Shown: positions 1 to 5,626, numbered from the stretch's first letter. The stretch: 14,191 nt of DNA from Mycolicibacterium flavescens (GCF_001722335.1 NZ_MIHA01000040.1:1-14191), one strand, 5' to 3'. Made by a program: numbers and translations. The notes: a model not told the origin generated them from the letters alone.

Positions 1-321
1 GTGATCGTCGCGCCGTCGGCCGGCGCCGGTGCCGCAGCGGCGCCGCCGCCCGACACCCCGGTCGCCGCCGGTGTCGAACCGCCCGCGCGGGCCCCGACAC
101 CGCAGGCCGAGGGCCTCGCCAACGCTGCCGGACCGGTGTCGTCGTACCGGCTCGGCTACCCCGTCGCCCTGCAGAACGCCGGGATTGCGCAGCTCGTCGC
201 TTTGGCCGCGCCGGGGGTAGCGGGCATGCTGGTACTGACCGGCGCGGGCGGACTGGTCGGTTACCGCCAAGCCAAGGCGGGGCACGCGGTCCACCCCGGC
301 GTCGCGAGGTTCGTCAACTGA
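1..321 (+). CDS. C-terminal part of a Pro/Ala-rich membrane protein (5' end outside window)
   Basis: An open frame runs from the window edge to TGA at 319-321, so only the last 106 residues are visible. The GTG at position 1 may be an internal valine. The first ~45 visible residues are a low-complexity Ala/Pro/Gly linker. Near residues 60-86 there is one hydrophobic segment (IAQLVALAAPGVAGMLVLTG), followed by a short basic tail with GYRQAKAG. This looks like a mostly exported or cytoplasmic protein anchored by a C-terminal helix. I do not recognise the family and assign no function. Third-position GC is high throughout, as expected for real coding sequence here. It lies 62 nt upstream of the metallopeptidase gene on the same strand. 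Confidence 0.7.
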   Translation: MIVAPSAGAGAAAAPPPDTPVAAGVEPPARAPTPQAEGLANAAGPVSSYRLGYPVALQNAGIAQLVALAAPGVAGMLVLTGAGGLVGYRQAKAGHAVHPGVARFVN

Positions 322-330
322 GGGAAAGCG

Positions 331-367
331 CCTGTCCGCGCCGGTAGGACGGCGCATAGTGGACAGG
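331..367 (+). repeat. Long interrupted inverted repeat at the promoter/leader of the ImmA-like gene
   Basis: CCTGTCC (331-337) pairs with GGACAGG (361-367), and the adjoining GCGCCG (338-343) pairs with CGGCGC (350-355) around a 6-nt loop. This gives a 13-bp stem with one 5-nt bulge (ATAGT, 356-360). It starts 9 nt after the upstream stop codon. It overlaps a plausible -10 hexamer (CATAGT, 355-360) and ends just before the Shine-Dalgarno (GAAAGGGGG). It could be a terminator without a U-tract, an operator, or a leader hairpin. Confidence 0.6.
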
Positions 368-383
368 TCGAAAGGGGGCTCAT

Positions 384-875
384 ATGCCAGCCAGCCGCCG
401 CGTCACCCGCGCGGTCGGTGCCGTGCTCGATCTGGCACCGCGGCACGGGGAGGTATCGCTGACCCGACTCGTCGAGGCCGTCAGCGAGGACCGGAACCGA
501 CCGATCGAACTCAAGATGGCCGATCTGCCGCCCGGTGTGTGCGGGCAATGGCGCCAGTACTCGGACCGCGACGTGTTCGTGATCCAGAAGGGCCTGCCCG
601 CCTGGGACCGGACCCTGGCCCACGAGCTGGGTCACCTGGTCCTCGGCCACGAGGGCATGCCCGTCGTGCAGGCGGCGCTCGACAGCACCGAATTCGCCAG
701 CTCCGACCTGATCGGTTACATGCTCAACCAGCGCACCGGGTGCATGGGTCCCGCCGGTGAGGACGCCGAACAGGAGGCCGAGGACTTCGCGGCGCTGCTG
801 CTCTACCGCCTCGGCCGGCTGCCGTCGGACCGCTCGTCGATCGTGCAGGTCCGGCTCGGAGAGGCGTTTGGTTGA
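384..875 (+). CDS. ImmA/IrrE-family zinc metallopeptidase (HELGH)
   Basis: This 163-aa protein has the zincin signature HELGH at residues 80-84, followed by a C-terminal Glu-rich helix (EAEDFAALLL) that fits the third zinc ligand region of ImmA/IrrE-type peptidases. In ICEBs1, ImmA cleaves the XRE-family repressor ImmR; by analogy this is a cytoplasmic, regulator-directed protease, though its target is unknown. The start is ATG 384, preceded by a strong Shine-Dalgarno (AAGGGGG) with about 7-nt spacing. Its stop overlaps the start of the DUF6545-like membrane protein gene (TTGA, 872-875), so the two are translationally coupled. The XRE-type regulator EspR is encoded convergently just beyond that partner. 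The family call is solid; the substrate is inference. Confidence 0.85.
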   Translation: MPASRRVTRAVGAVLDLAPRHGEVSLTRLVEAVSEDRNRPIELKMADLPPGVCGQWRQYSDRDVFVIQKGLPAWDRTLAHELGHLVLGHEGMPVVQAALDSTEFASSDLIGYMLNQRTGCMGPAGEDAEQEAEDFAALLLYRLGRLPSDRSSIVQVRLGEAFG

Positions 876-2029
876 TCGTCTGGGTCATCGCCGGTCTGCT
901 CGGACTGGCCACCGGTCTGCGGATCGGGTGGGCCCTGGTGAACAAACAGTCCCTGGTGAGCACCGCGATGATCGTCGCGCTGGGCAGCCTGGGGCTGGTC
1001 GCCGCACTGAACTGGCAGCCGTTGACGCTGCTTCTGGACACGCTGCTGGGCTGGCCCAACATCTCGATGGGGCTGTCCCAGGTCGCGCTGGTGGCCTGCG
1101 CTGCGGGCAGCTGCGTGATGATCACGACGGTCTCCTCGATCCGCCGGCCCGCGACCATCCGCCGGATCGCGATCGCGCAGTACAGCGTCGCCGCCGTCAT
1201 CGCGACCGCCAGCCTGGTCATGTTCTTCGCCGCCGGTCAGCAGCCGGAGATGTCGCCCGAGGAGTACCTGCGGCGCACACTCAACAACGGCGGCAACTCG
1301 CTGCCGTGGCTGCTGCCACTGCTGTACGTCCTGCTGGCGCTGTCGCTGGTGTCGTGGGCCGGGCTGCGCTACTCCAACCGCAGCCGACGCGGCCGCGCGC
1401 TGTTCGTCTTCACCATCGGCATCGTGCTGATCGTGGCGGCGTCGGGGTTCTTCTTCCTGCGGGCGGTCGGTAGATCCGGGCCGGTCGGGGTGGGTGCCGC
1501 GGCGACCCTGCTGGGCTGCGCGATGCTCGTGGTGGCCGCCGGGTCGCTGCTGCCGAGCATCGAGGACTGGTTCGGCGCGCGCCGGGAACTGCGGGTCATT
1601 CAGCCGCTGCTCGACGAACTCGGCCGCAGGCAACCCGACATCGGGATCGGGGTGCGCCCGCGCGGACCGCTGGTGTTCCGTGTCGCCGAGCGGATGTCGT
1701 TGATCTCGGACGCCCTGTTCCTGGAGGCCACCGCCGCCGATCACAAGCGCAGGTTGCGGGTCGACACGGGCGGGTCGGCAAGCGACGAGCTCGACGAGAC
1801 GGAGCTCGAGTCGCCACCGGTGCCACCGGAGGAGCAGGCGCGGGCGATCGCCGAATGGATCTACGCGGGCACACATGCGGAAACCGCGGAGCAGCGGACC
1901 GCGGGGTTCCCGGGCCCGGGATGGCTCCGGCAGCCCGGCAACTACTCCGATCGCGAATGGATTCTGGAGATCGCCGAGCAGTACCGCGAGCTGACCCGCC
2001 GCGGTGCCGCGACGGATCAATCAAGCTAG
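872..2029 (+). CDS. Seven-helix membrane protein, DUF6545 / MAB_1171c type
   Basis: This 385-aa protein has about seven hydrophobic segments in residues 1-225 (roughly 1-20, 30-47, 68-87, 98-121, 145-166, 174-197, 203-225). A soluble C-terminal domain of about 160 residues follows, containing the acidic stretch SDELDETELESPPVPPEE. Actinobacterial genomes often pair this architecture with an ImmA/IrrE-like protease and an XRE regulator; such proteins are labelled DUF6545 or MAB_1171c-family putative transporter. Function is unknown; a membrane sensor that controls the partner protease is a reasonable guess. The start is TTG 872 inside the upstream stop, with GGAGAG about 8 nt before it. The stop lies 51 nt from the convergent espR stop. 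Confidence 0.75.
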   Translation: MIVWVIAGLLGLATGLRIGWALVNKQSLVSTAMIVALGSLGLVAALNWQPLTLLLDTLLGWPNISMGLSQVALVACAAGSCVMITTVSSIRRPATIRRIAIAQYSVAAVIATASLVMFFAAGQQPEMSPEEYLRRTLNNGGNSLPWLLPLLYVLLALSLVSWAGLRYSNRSRRGRALFVFTIGIVLIVAASGFFFLRAVGRSGPVGVGAAATLLGCAMLVVAAGSLLPSIEDWFGARRELRVIQPLLDELGRRQPDIGIGVRPRGPLVFRVAERMSLISDALFLEATAADHKRRLRVDTGGSASDELDETELESPPVPPEEQARAIAEWIYAGTHAETAEQRTAGFPGPGWLRQPGNYSDREWILEIAEQYRELTRRGAATDQSS

Positions 2030-2041
2030 CGGTCGATTCGG

Positions 2042-2056
2042 CCCGGCTTCGCCGGG
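2042..2056. terminator. GC-rich hairpin between convergent genes
   Basis: CCCGGC (2042-2047) and GCCGGG (2051-2056) form a perfect 6-bp stem with a TTC loop. It lies in the 51-nt gap between the convergent stops of the DUF6545-like gene and espR. There is no U-tract on either strand, so it is at best a mycobacterial-style, factor-assisted bidirectional terminator. Confidence 0.4.
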
Positions 2057-2080
2057 TCCGGCGTTGCGGGCCGTATCAGG

Positions 2081-2479
2081 CTAATCGTCGAGGTGCTCGC
2101 GGCGACGCAGTTCGTCGACCTTCTGGGCGATGTCCTGCTGTGCCTCGGCCGACAGGCCGACGGTGCGGGCGGCAATACGCCGAACGCCTTCGTCGCGCAT
2201 GCTGGCCAGCCAGGTCAGCTCCTTGTCCAGCTTCTCGTAGTACTCGTCGTCGGTGAAGTACGCCGGCTTGATCCGGAAGAAGTTGGCAAGAGCGGCCATC
2301 GTCGCGGCCGACGGGTTGGTGCGGTTGCCTGAACGCAGCTGCGACAGGTACGGCGCCGACATCGTGACACCCTCGGCCTTGAGCGCGGCGATTACTTCAG
2401 CGGACGTATGGGGCCCGCGTCCGGGCGGGTAGACCGTGTCGAACAGCCGGTTCAATCGGTCGGCGAACGTCGTGCTCAT
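2081..2479 (-). CDS. espR: EspR, nucleoid-associated XRE-type regulator
   Basis: The 132-aa product has the same length as M. tuberculosis EspR (Rv3849) and is nearly collinear with it. An N-terminal helix with RLNRLFDTVYPPGRGPHT leads into an atypical helix-turn-helix with recognition helix near residues 40-52 (MSAPYLSQLRSGN). A C-terminal helical dimerisation region (about 75-132) follows. EspR binds DNA as a dimer of dimers, bridges sites and controls the ESX-1-linked espACD operon and many cell-wall genes in M. tuberculosis. I chose ATG 2479 over an in-frame start 15 nt upstream because of the GAGGTC Shine-Dalgarno and the exact family length. A long AT-rich upstream region carries candidate EspR sites. 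It is convergent with the protease/membrane-protein pair. Confidence 0.97.
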   Translation of the reverse strand: MSTTFADRLNRLFDTVYPPGRGPHTSAEVIAALKAEGVTMSAPYLSQLRSGNRTNPSAATMAALANFFRIKPAYFTDDEYYEKLDKELTWLASMRDEGVRRIAARTVGLSAEAQQDIAQKVDELRRREHLDD

Positions 2480-2525
2480 CAGTTTGACCTCCACATGCTT
2501 AGACGAGCGGATTATTGGCGGCGTA

Positions 2526-2795
2526 TTTGCTGATCATCGTAGCGAGTGATGGAGCCACAACCAAGTGCAAACCACGTAAAAGTTAACCCACCATTTTGTT
2601 CCTCGGGGTTGCAGGTAGCGGCTTGGACGCGCGCAGGGCGCTCCGGCCGGGTCCATCGCGGTGCAGCTGGGCAAATAATAACGCCCGTGTCTAGCGGGTT
2701 TTGCCGACGTGACGGACACCGTCGCCACAGTAATCACACGGGAAACTGTCGGCAACGTTGATCTTGTGGATGCAACGTGAATTCAATGTTTGCCA
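2526..2795 (+). promoter_or_regulatory. Three EspR-type motifs (TTTGCYR) upstream of espR
   Basis: TTTGCTG (2526-2532), TTTGCCG (2700-2706) and TTTGCCA (2789-2795) all match the published EspR consensus TTTGC[TC][GA] and all read on the plus strand. The first lies just downstream of the candidate espR -10 element. EspR is known to bind upstream of its own gene, so autoregulation by looping between these sites is plausible. A 7-nt motif is short, so chance matches cannot be excluded. Confidence 0.5.
2536..2564 (-). promoter_or_regulatory. Candidate SigA-type promoter of espR
   Basis: On the minus strand, TTGGTT (2564-2559) and TACGAT (2541-2536) are separated by 17 nt. This predicts a start near 2530 and a leader of about 50 nt before the espR ATG. 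The call rests on hexamer similarity and spacing only. Confidence 0.4.
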
Positions 2796-2913
2796 ATTAC
2801 CGGACGGGTAGTCGCGGAATTACGTAACTGAGGAATTCGCCACGGCGGTTGCCGGCGGCCGACTGCCGTCGATGTGGACCGTCTGTAGAGACGATACCGG
2901 TTGCGGACAGGTG

Positions 2914-3633
2914 TCAGGAATGTTGCGACGTCGACGGAGCCTGCGACGTGCCGTCCACCGCCTGCGGGGATGCCGTCGGCTGCGCCCGTGCGGTCCGGAA
3001 GCGCAGAATCGCGACCACCAGCGCCGCCGCGCCGACGGCCGCGGTGACCGCCACGGCAACTCCCCGCAGCCCGAACCCGCCGTCGAACAGCAGCCACAGA
3101 CCGAACTCGAGGAACAGGAAGCTGGCCAGGCCGTGCAGCAGGCCGGCGGGCAACCGGCGGTGCAGCAGCCGGCCCGCCGCGATGGCCACCGCGTCGGCGA
3201 GCACCATGCCCACCGTCGCGCCGATCCAGACGCCCGCCCAGTGGTGGTCGCTGGCCAGTGCCACGGTCGCCAGCATGGTCTTGTCGCCGAGTTCGGCCAG
3301 CACGAACGACGAGACGATGGCCGGGACGACGAAGCGCGGTTCGGCGATACGCACGTCGCCGTCGTCGTCCGCGCCCTCGCGCCACGTCCACACCGCGAAC
3401 AGCAGGAACGCGACGGCGGCCGCGAACGCGATCGGGCGTTCGGGCAGGGTCATGCCCAGGAAATGTCCGATGGCCACCGAGAGCCCGTGCACCAACATGG
3501 CCGCGATGCCGACCCCGGACAGCACCACCCACCACCGGTGGCGCAACGAGTAGGTCATGGTGATCAGCTGCGACTTGTCACCGAGTTCGGCGACGAACAC
3601 CACGGCGAGGCTGACCAGGATTGCGGTGAGCAT
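2914..3633 (-). CDS. UPF0016/GDT1-family Mn2+ (Ca2+) exporter
   Basis: This 239-aa protein has the two hallmark repeats of the UPF0016 family: E-L-G-D-K-S at residues 16-21 and E-L-G-D-K-T at 114-119. Each lies in the first helix of a three-helix half, separated by a charged loop (about 85-100). A basic/Ser-rich tail ends the protein. UPF0016 proteins (yeast Gdt1, Vibrio MneA) move Mn2+ or Ca2+ out of the cytoplasm at the membrane. The Mn2+ riboswitch in its leader makes Mn2+ the likely substrate here. The open frame extends upstream to 3759, but that extension runs through the riboswitch. ATG 3633, with SD-like AAAGG about 8 nt upstream, is the real start. It is position-equivalent to M. tuberculosis Rv3848. 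Confidence 0.9.
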   Translation of the reverse strand: MLTAILVSLAVVFVAELGDKSQLITMTYSLRHRWWVVLSGVGIAAMLVHGLSVAIGHFLGMTLPERPIAFAAAVAFLLFAVWTWREGADDDGDVRIAEPRFVVPAIVSSFVLAELGDKTMLATVALASDHHWAGVWIGATVGMVLADAVAIAAGRLLHRRLPAGLLHGLASFLFLEFGLWLLFDGGFGLRGVAVAVTAAVGAAALVVAILRFRTARAQPTASPQAVDGTSQAPSTSQHS

Positions 3634-3639
3634 GGGAAC

Positions 3640-3686
3640 GACCTTTCGACGCGTCGCCGACGAGCCGTCGGCTTCGGTCGAAGGTC
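3640..3686 (-). promoter_or_regulatory. Riboswitch expression platform with anti-Shine-Dalgarno helix
   Basis: The 3' strand of aptamer P1 extended by GAC (GACCTTCGAC, 3686-3677) is complementary to the ribosome-binding region GTCGAAAGGTC (3650-3640), with only one bulged A. Formation of P1 and of this helix are mutually exclusive. A nested hairpin CCGACG/CGTCGG (3671-3657) fills the loop. The simplest reading is a translational ON switch: Mn2+ stabilises P1 and frees the Shine-Dalgarno of the exporter. Confidence 0.7.
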
Positions 3687-3784
3687 TCGCCCACCGCGGG
3701 TGCGGTTCGCCGGCCGGGCATGCGCGTGAATCCGGTGCGCGATGCCAGTATGTCGACACGACGATTGGGGGCTACTCCCCTTCG
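3679..3784 (-). ncRNA. yybP-ykoY (Mn2+-sensing) riboswitch aptamer
   Basis: Read on the minus strand, the leader begins CGAAGGGGAGTAGC (3784-3771), then has GTCGACATACTGGC, and closes with GGGCGAGACCTTCG (3692-3679). These are the conserved loop elements of RF00080: GGGGAGUAGC in L1 and GCGAGACC in L3. Helix P1 is perfect: CGAAGG (3784-3779) with CCTTCG (3684-3679). The family binds Mn2+ at the L1-L3 junction. It sits 45 nt before the start of a UPF0016 exporter, a well-known association. Confidence 0.93.
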
Positions 3785-3796
3785 CTGACTTCTCCG

Positions 3797-3802
3797 ACCA
3801 TA
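3797..3802 (-). promoter_or_regulatory. Candidate -10 element for the riboswitch transcript
   Basis: TATGGT on the minus strand lies about 12 nt before the 5' strand of riboswitch P1. This would start the transcript near 3790, immediately ahead of the aptamer. No good -35 hexamer is visible (TGGCGT at 17-nt spacing). Confidence 0.4.
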
Positions 3803-3893
3803 GCCGCGATTTCGCGACTACGCCAGCGCGCGCGGAGGTTTCGGGTACCCGAATCCAGTGTTCAGGCGACCGAATCGATTGCTTCGAAAGCCC

Positions 3894-4430
3894 TTATGCG
3901 GCAAGGAGCATCGCGAGCACGGCCGTATCGGGATGGCTGATCGGGTCGACCCCGACCCGACTGACCATCGACGTGACCGTGCCGTCGGCCTCGGCCTCGA
4001 CCCAGGCGGCCCGGTGTTCGAGACCCAGATGGGGCAGCCCGGGCAGCAGCACGCATCCCGATGCGGCGCCCGAACATTCGGGCAGGCTCGGGGTGGTCTC
4101 CGACGGCGGGTGCAACATCAGCAGCGCGGGCGGCTGGTGCTCGGCGAAATAGCCTGGCGGGACCGCGGATTCACCGACCACGGTGCCTTCGGCCACCACG
4201 AGGCCGACGGTGTTGGGTTCCGGCTCGTCGGGCAGTTCCTCGCGGGCCCCGAAAATGGTTGTGGTGGAGAGCAGCCCGGGCAGCGACGCGACCCGCACGG
4301 CAACCATCAGAAGCTGGGCCCACTCCTTGGTGGAATCCGGCCAGCGCCCCGAGATCACGAAGCCCTTCAGCGCACCCTTCGCGTGGAACGGGGCGATCTC
4401 GATCGCCCGCCCGCTGGATTCTCGTTCCAT
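3894..4430 (-). CDS. Conserved mycobacterial protein of unknown function (Rv3847-like)
   Basis: This 178-aa protein has essentially the length of Rv3847 and lies in the same position, between the SOD locus and the exporter/espR genes. I see no catalytic motif, signal peptide or clear membrane span. The N-terminal part contains GRWPDSTKEWAQLLMVAVRV and a moderately hydrophobic stretch (SLPGLLSTTTIFG); the rest is acidic and Pro-rich with two Cys. ATG 4430 is preceded by GGAGG at 5-nt spacing, which decides the start against a longer open frame reaching 4580. A 119-nt gap containing a CCGGC-TTCG-GCCGG hairpin (roughly 4462-4475) separates it from sodX upstream on the same strand. Function is unknown. 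Confidence 0.85.
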   Translation of the reverse strand: MERESSGRAIEIAPFHAKGALKGFVISGRWPDSTKEWAQLLMVAVRVASLPGLLSTTTIFGAREELPDEPEPNTVGLVVAEGTVVGESAVPPGYFAEHQPPALLMLHPPSETTPSLPECSGAASGCVLLPGLPHLGLEHRAAWVEAEADGTVTSMVSRVGVDPISHPDTAVLAMLLAA

Positions 4431-4549
4431 ATCGCCTCCGTGCCATCGGTGTTGGGTACCGGCCGAAGCCGGCGATTGCCAGACACGCCTATGGGTCGAT
4501 TTGCTCAGGATGCGGCAGATCCCGGCTGGCACGCAAGTGGACACGACTG

Positions 4550-4897
4550 CTAACGCGGGGATTTCGCGCGTGCAGTCCACACGACACGGTAGGAGGTGCC
4601 CGCCGAAACCCAGCCGAACTCATGGGAGTCGGCGCACCCCGGAGCGCGCGGATTGTCCGAGCGGGCTTCAAATATCGCACGCCGGCCCGTGCCCCGCACT
4701 TCGCCGACACGCTTGACGAGCCACCGGGTCGACAACCGCGGATCCGGAAACACGCGCAGCTGCCCGCTCCGAATGCCGCCGCCGCGCAGCGCCACCAGTC
4801 CGTCGCCCGGTGAAAGGGTCGGCAGCATCGATTCGTCGACGACCCGGAACAGTCGCAGCAGCCGGCCTCGCGGGGTCTGGTTGCGGCGCACACTCAA
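4550..4897 (-). CDS. sodX: SodX, nickel superoxide dismutase maturation protease (S26 family)
   Basis: This small (about 113-115 aa) signal-peptidase-like protein has the S26 serine motif E-S-M-L-P-T-L-S-P-G-D (nucleophile Ser23) and the general-base Lys motif WLVKRV (Lys62). It has no long N-terminal membrane anchor. SodX removes the N-terminal propeptide of SodN so that the new N-terminal His and two Cys can bind nickel. It is divergent from sodN, the usual partner. The start is uncertain: TTG 4897 lies 5 nt after a TAACTT -10 element and no Shine-Dalgarno is visible, so leaderless translation is likely; GTG 4891 is the alternative. Confidence 0.88.
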   Translation of the reverse strand: MSVRRNQTPRGRLLRLFRVVDESMLPTLSPGDGLVALRGGGIRSGQLRVFPDPRLSTRWLVKRVGEVRGTGRRAIFEARSDNPRAPGCADSHEFGWVSAGTSYRVVWTARAKSPR

Positions 4898-4901
4898 AGG
4901 G

Positions 4902-4908
4902 TAAGTTA
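4902..4908. promoter_or_regulatory. Shared bidirectional -10 element of sodN and sodX
   Basis: TAAGTTA is symmetric for the -10 pattern TANNNT on both strands: TAAGTT (4902-4907, +) and TAACTT (4908-4903, -). On the plus strand the sodN ATG begins exactly 7 nt later; on the minus strand the sodX TTG begins 5 nt later. Both transcripts would therefore be leaderless or nearly so. Confidence 0.6.
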
Positions 4909-4914
4909 GGGCAC

Positions 4915-5337
4915 ATGCTGCATCGACTGTTCACCAACGCGACCCCCGCCCACGCCCACTGCGATCTGTTCTGCGGTGTCTACGACCCCGCCCAGGCCAA
5001 GATCGAGGCGCTGTCCTGCCTCAAGACGATCCAGAAGTACCACGACTCCGACGATGAGCATTTCAAGACCCGCGCCATCATCATCAAGGAGCGTCAGGCC
5101 GGCGAGGTCAAGCATCACCTGACCGTGCTGTGGGCCGACTTCTTCACCCCCGAGCACTTCGAGCAGTTCCCGAACCTGCACCAGCTGTTCTGGGAGGGCG
5201 TCAAGGGTGCCGGCGATGTCAAGAAGTCGCTCGACCCCGCGGTGGCCGAGAAGCTGCTCGAGACCATCGACAAGATCGCCGACATCTTCTGGCAGACCGA
5301 CAAGGGCAAGCAGATGGGCGTGTACCCGCCTGCCTGA
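4915..5337 (+). CDS. sodN: SodN, nickel-type superoxide dismutase
   Basis: SodN converts superoxide to O2 and H2O2 in a homohexamer with one Ni per subunit, bound by an N-terminal hook. The 140-aa precursor has a 14-residue propeptide ending PAHA and a mature start H-C-D-L-F-C-G-V-Y (residues 15-23), giving the His1, Cys2 and Cys6 nickel ligands. The rest (DPAQAKIEA, HFKTRAIIIKERQ, VKHHLTVLW, FPNLHQLFWE) follows the Streptomyces SodN helical bundle, with a slightly longer C-terminus. Unusually, the mature position 5 is Phe where the canonical hook has Pro. ATG 4915 is chosen because it gives the short propeptide and sits 7 nt after a -10 element. It ends in an intrinsic terminator. Confidence 0.96.
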   Translation: MLHRLFTNATPAHAHCDLFCGVYDPAQAKIEALSCLKTIQKYHDSDDEHFKTRAIIIKERQAGEVKHHLTVLWADFFTPEHFEQFPNLHQLFWEGVKGAGDVKKSLDPAVAEKLLETIDKIADIFWQTDKGKQMGVYPPA

Positions 5338-5350
5338 TCCCCTCAACGCG

Positions 5351-5385
5351 AAGAGCCGCCGAGTCCACGGACCGGCGGCTCTTTT
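5351..5385 (+). terminator. Strong intrinsic terminator of sodN
   Basis: AAGAGCCGCCG (5351-5361) pairs perfectly over 11 bp with CGGCGGCTCTT (5373-5383), with an 11-nt loop, and the stem runs into TTTT (5382-5385). It starts 14 nt after the sodN stop. Such canonical hairpin-plus-T-tract terminators are uncommon in mycobacteria. On the minus strand the hairpin also lies 13 nt beyond the stop of the small membrane-peptide gene. Confidence 0.9.
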
Positions 5386-5397
5386 GTATGGAGAAAC

Positions 5398-5553
5398 TCA
5401 GAACAACACGATGACGGCCAGGATGCCCAGCAGAACCAGCGCGATCACCCCGGCCCGAAGACACGCCATCAGCTGCGAACGGGTGTAGGCGGGCGCCACC
5501 GAGTGCCACTCACTGGGCGGAACGGTCGAACCCGAACCCGTCGATGACGTCAT
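5398..5553 (-). CDS. Small tail-anchored membrane peptide (51 aa)
   Basis: A 51-residue product starts at ATG 5553 behind a strong Shine-Dalgarno (GGAGGGG, about 3-nt gap to ATG). The first ~25 residues are polar and Ser/Thr-rich (TSSTGSGSTVPPSEWHSVAP). A single C-terminal membrane helix (GVIALVLLGILAVIVLF) runs to the stop, preceded by Arg/Cys. This is the layout of a small tail-anchored inner-membrane peptide; the function is not recognisable. Longer in-frame extension upstream to 5631 lacks a ribosome-binding site. It is convergent with sodN and has its own candidate promoter and leader inverted repeat. Confidence 0.75.
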   Translation of the reverse strand: MTSSTGSGSTVPPSEWHSVAPAYTRSQLMACLRAGVIALVLLGILAVIVLF

Positions 5554-5602
5554 ACACCCCTCCTGAGCTGCAGTTATGCCGATCTGATGCCAGTGAGTTC
5601 GA

Positions 5603-5621
5603 TCACAGCGGCAACCTGTGA
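5603..5621. repeat. Inverted repeat TCACAG-N7-CTGTGA
   Basis: TCACAG (5603-5608) and CTGTGA (5616-5621) form a perfect 6-bp dyad around a 7-nt spacer. It lies just downstream of a -10 element (TATGAT, 5632-5627, minus), so it spans the predicted transcript start and early leader of the small membrane peptide. It could be an operator or an RNA hairpin. Confidence 0.5.
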
Positions 5622-5626
5622 CGCCG

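Larger units (their letters stand above)
2480..2913. other. 434-nt gene-free region upstream of espR
   Basis: No credible coding frame is present; the short ORFs here lack ribosome-binding sites and typical codon bias. The stretch is visibly more AT-rich than its surroundings (for example AAATAATAA near 2673 and runs at 2571-2600). It holds a candidate espR promoter and three EspR-type motifs. The UPF0016 exporter gene ends at its right edge. A weak hairpin at 2683-2698 is not convincing as a terminator. Confidence 0.7.

Noticed and set aside
2683..2698. Terminator hairpin CCCG/CGGG with a T/A-rich flank
   Set aside because: The stem is only about 4 bp and lies over 200 nt beyond the exporter stop.
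2534..2755. 73-aa minus-strand ORF upstream of espR
   Set aside because: No SD, atypical codon use, and it covers the candidate espR promoter.
2872..3729. Long plus-strand ORF across the exporter gene
   Set aside because: It is a shadow of the minus-strand UPF0016 gene in GC-rich DNA, with no motifs and no ribosome-binding site.
3634..3759. In-frame N-terminal extension of the UPF0016 exporter
   Set aside because: It runs through the riboswitch aptamer and has no UPF0016 similarity; ATG 3633 has the SD that the riboswitch can mask.
4810..4914. Upstream extension of sodN
   Set aside because: It overlaps the divergent sodX gene and would put an implausible leader before the short propeptide.
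5603..5621. CRP (Rv3676) binding site
   Set aside because: The CRP motif is TGTGA-N6-TCACA; here the half sites are in the reverse order (TCACAG...CTGTGA).
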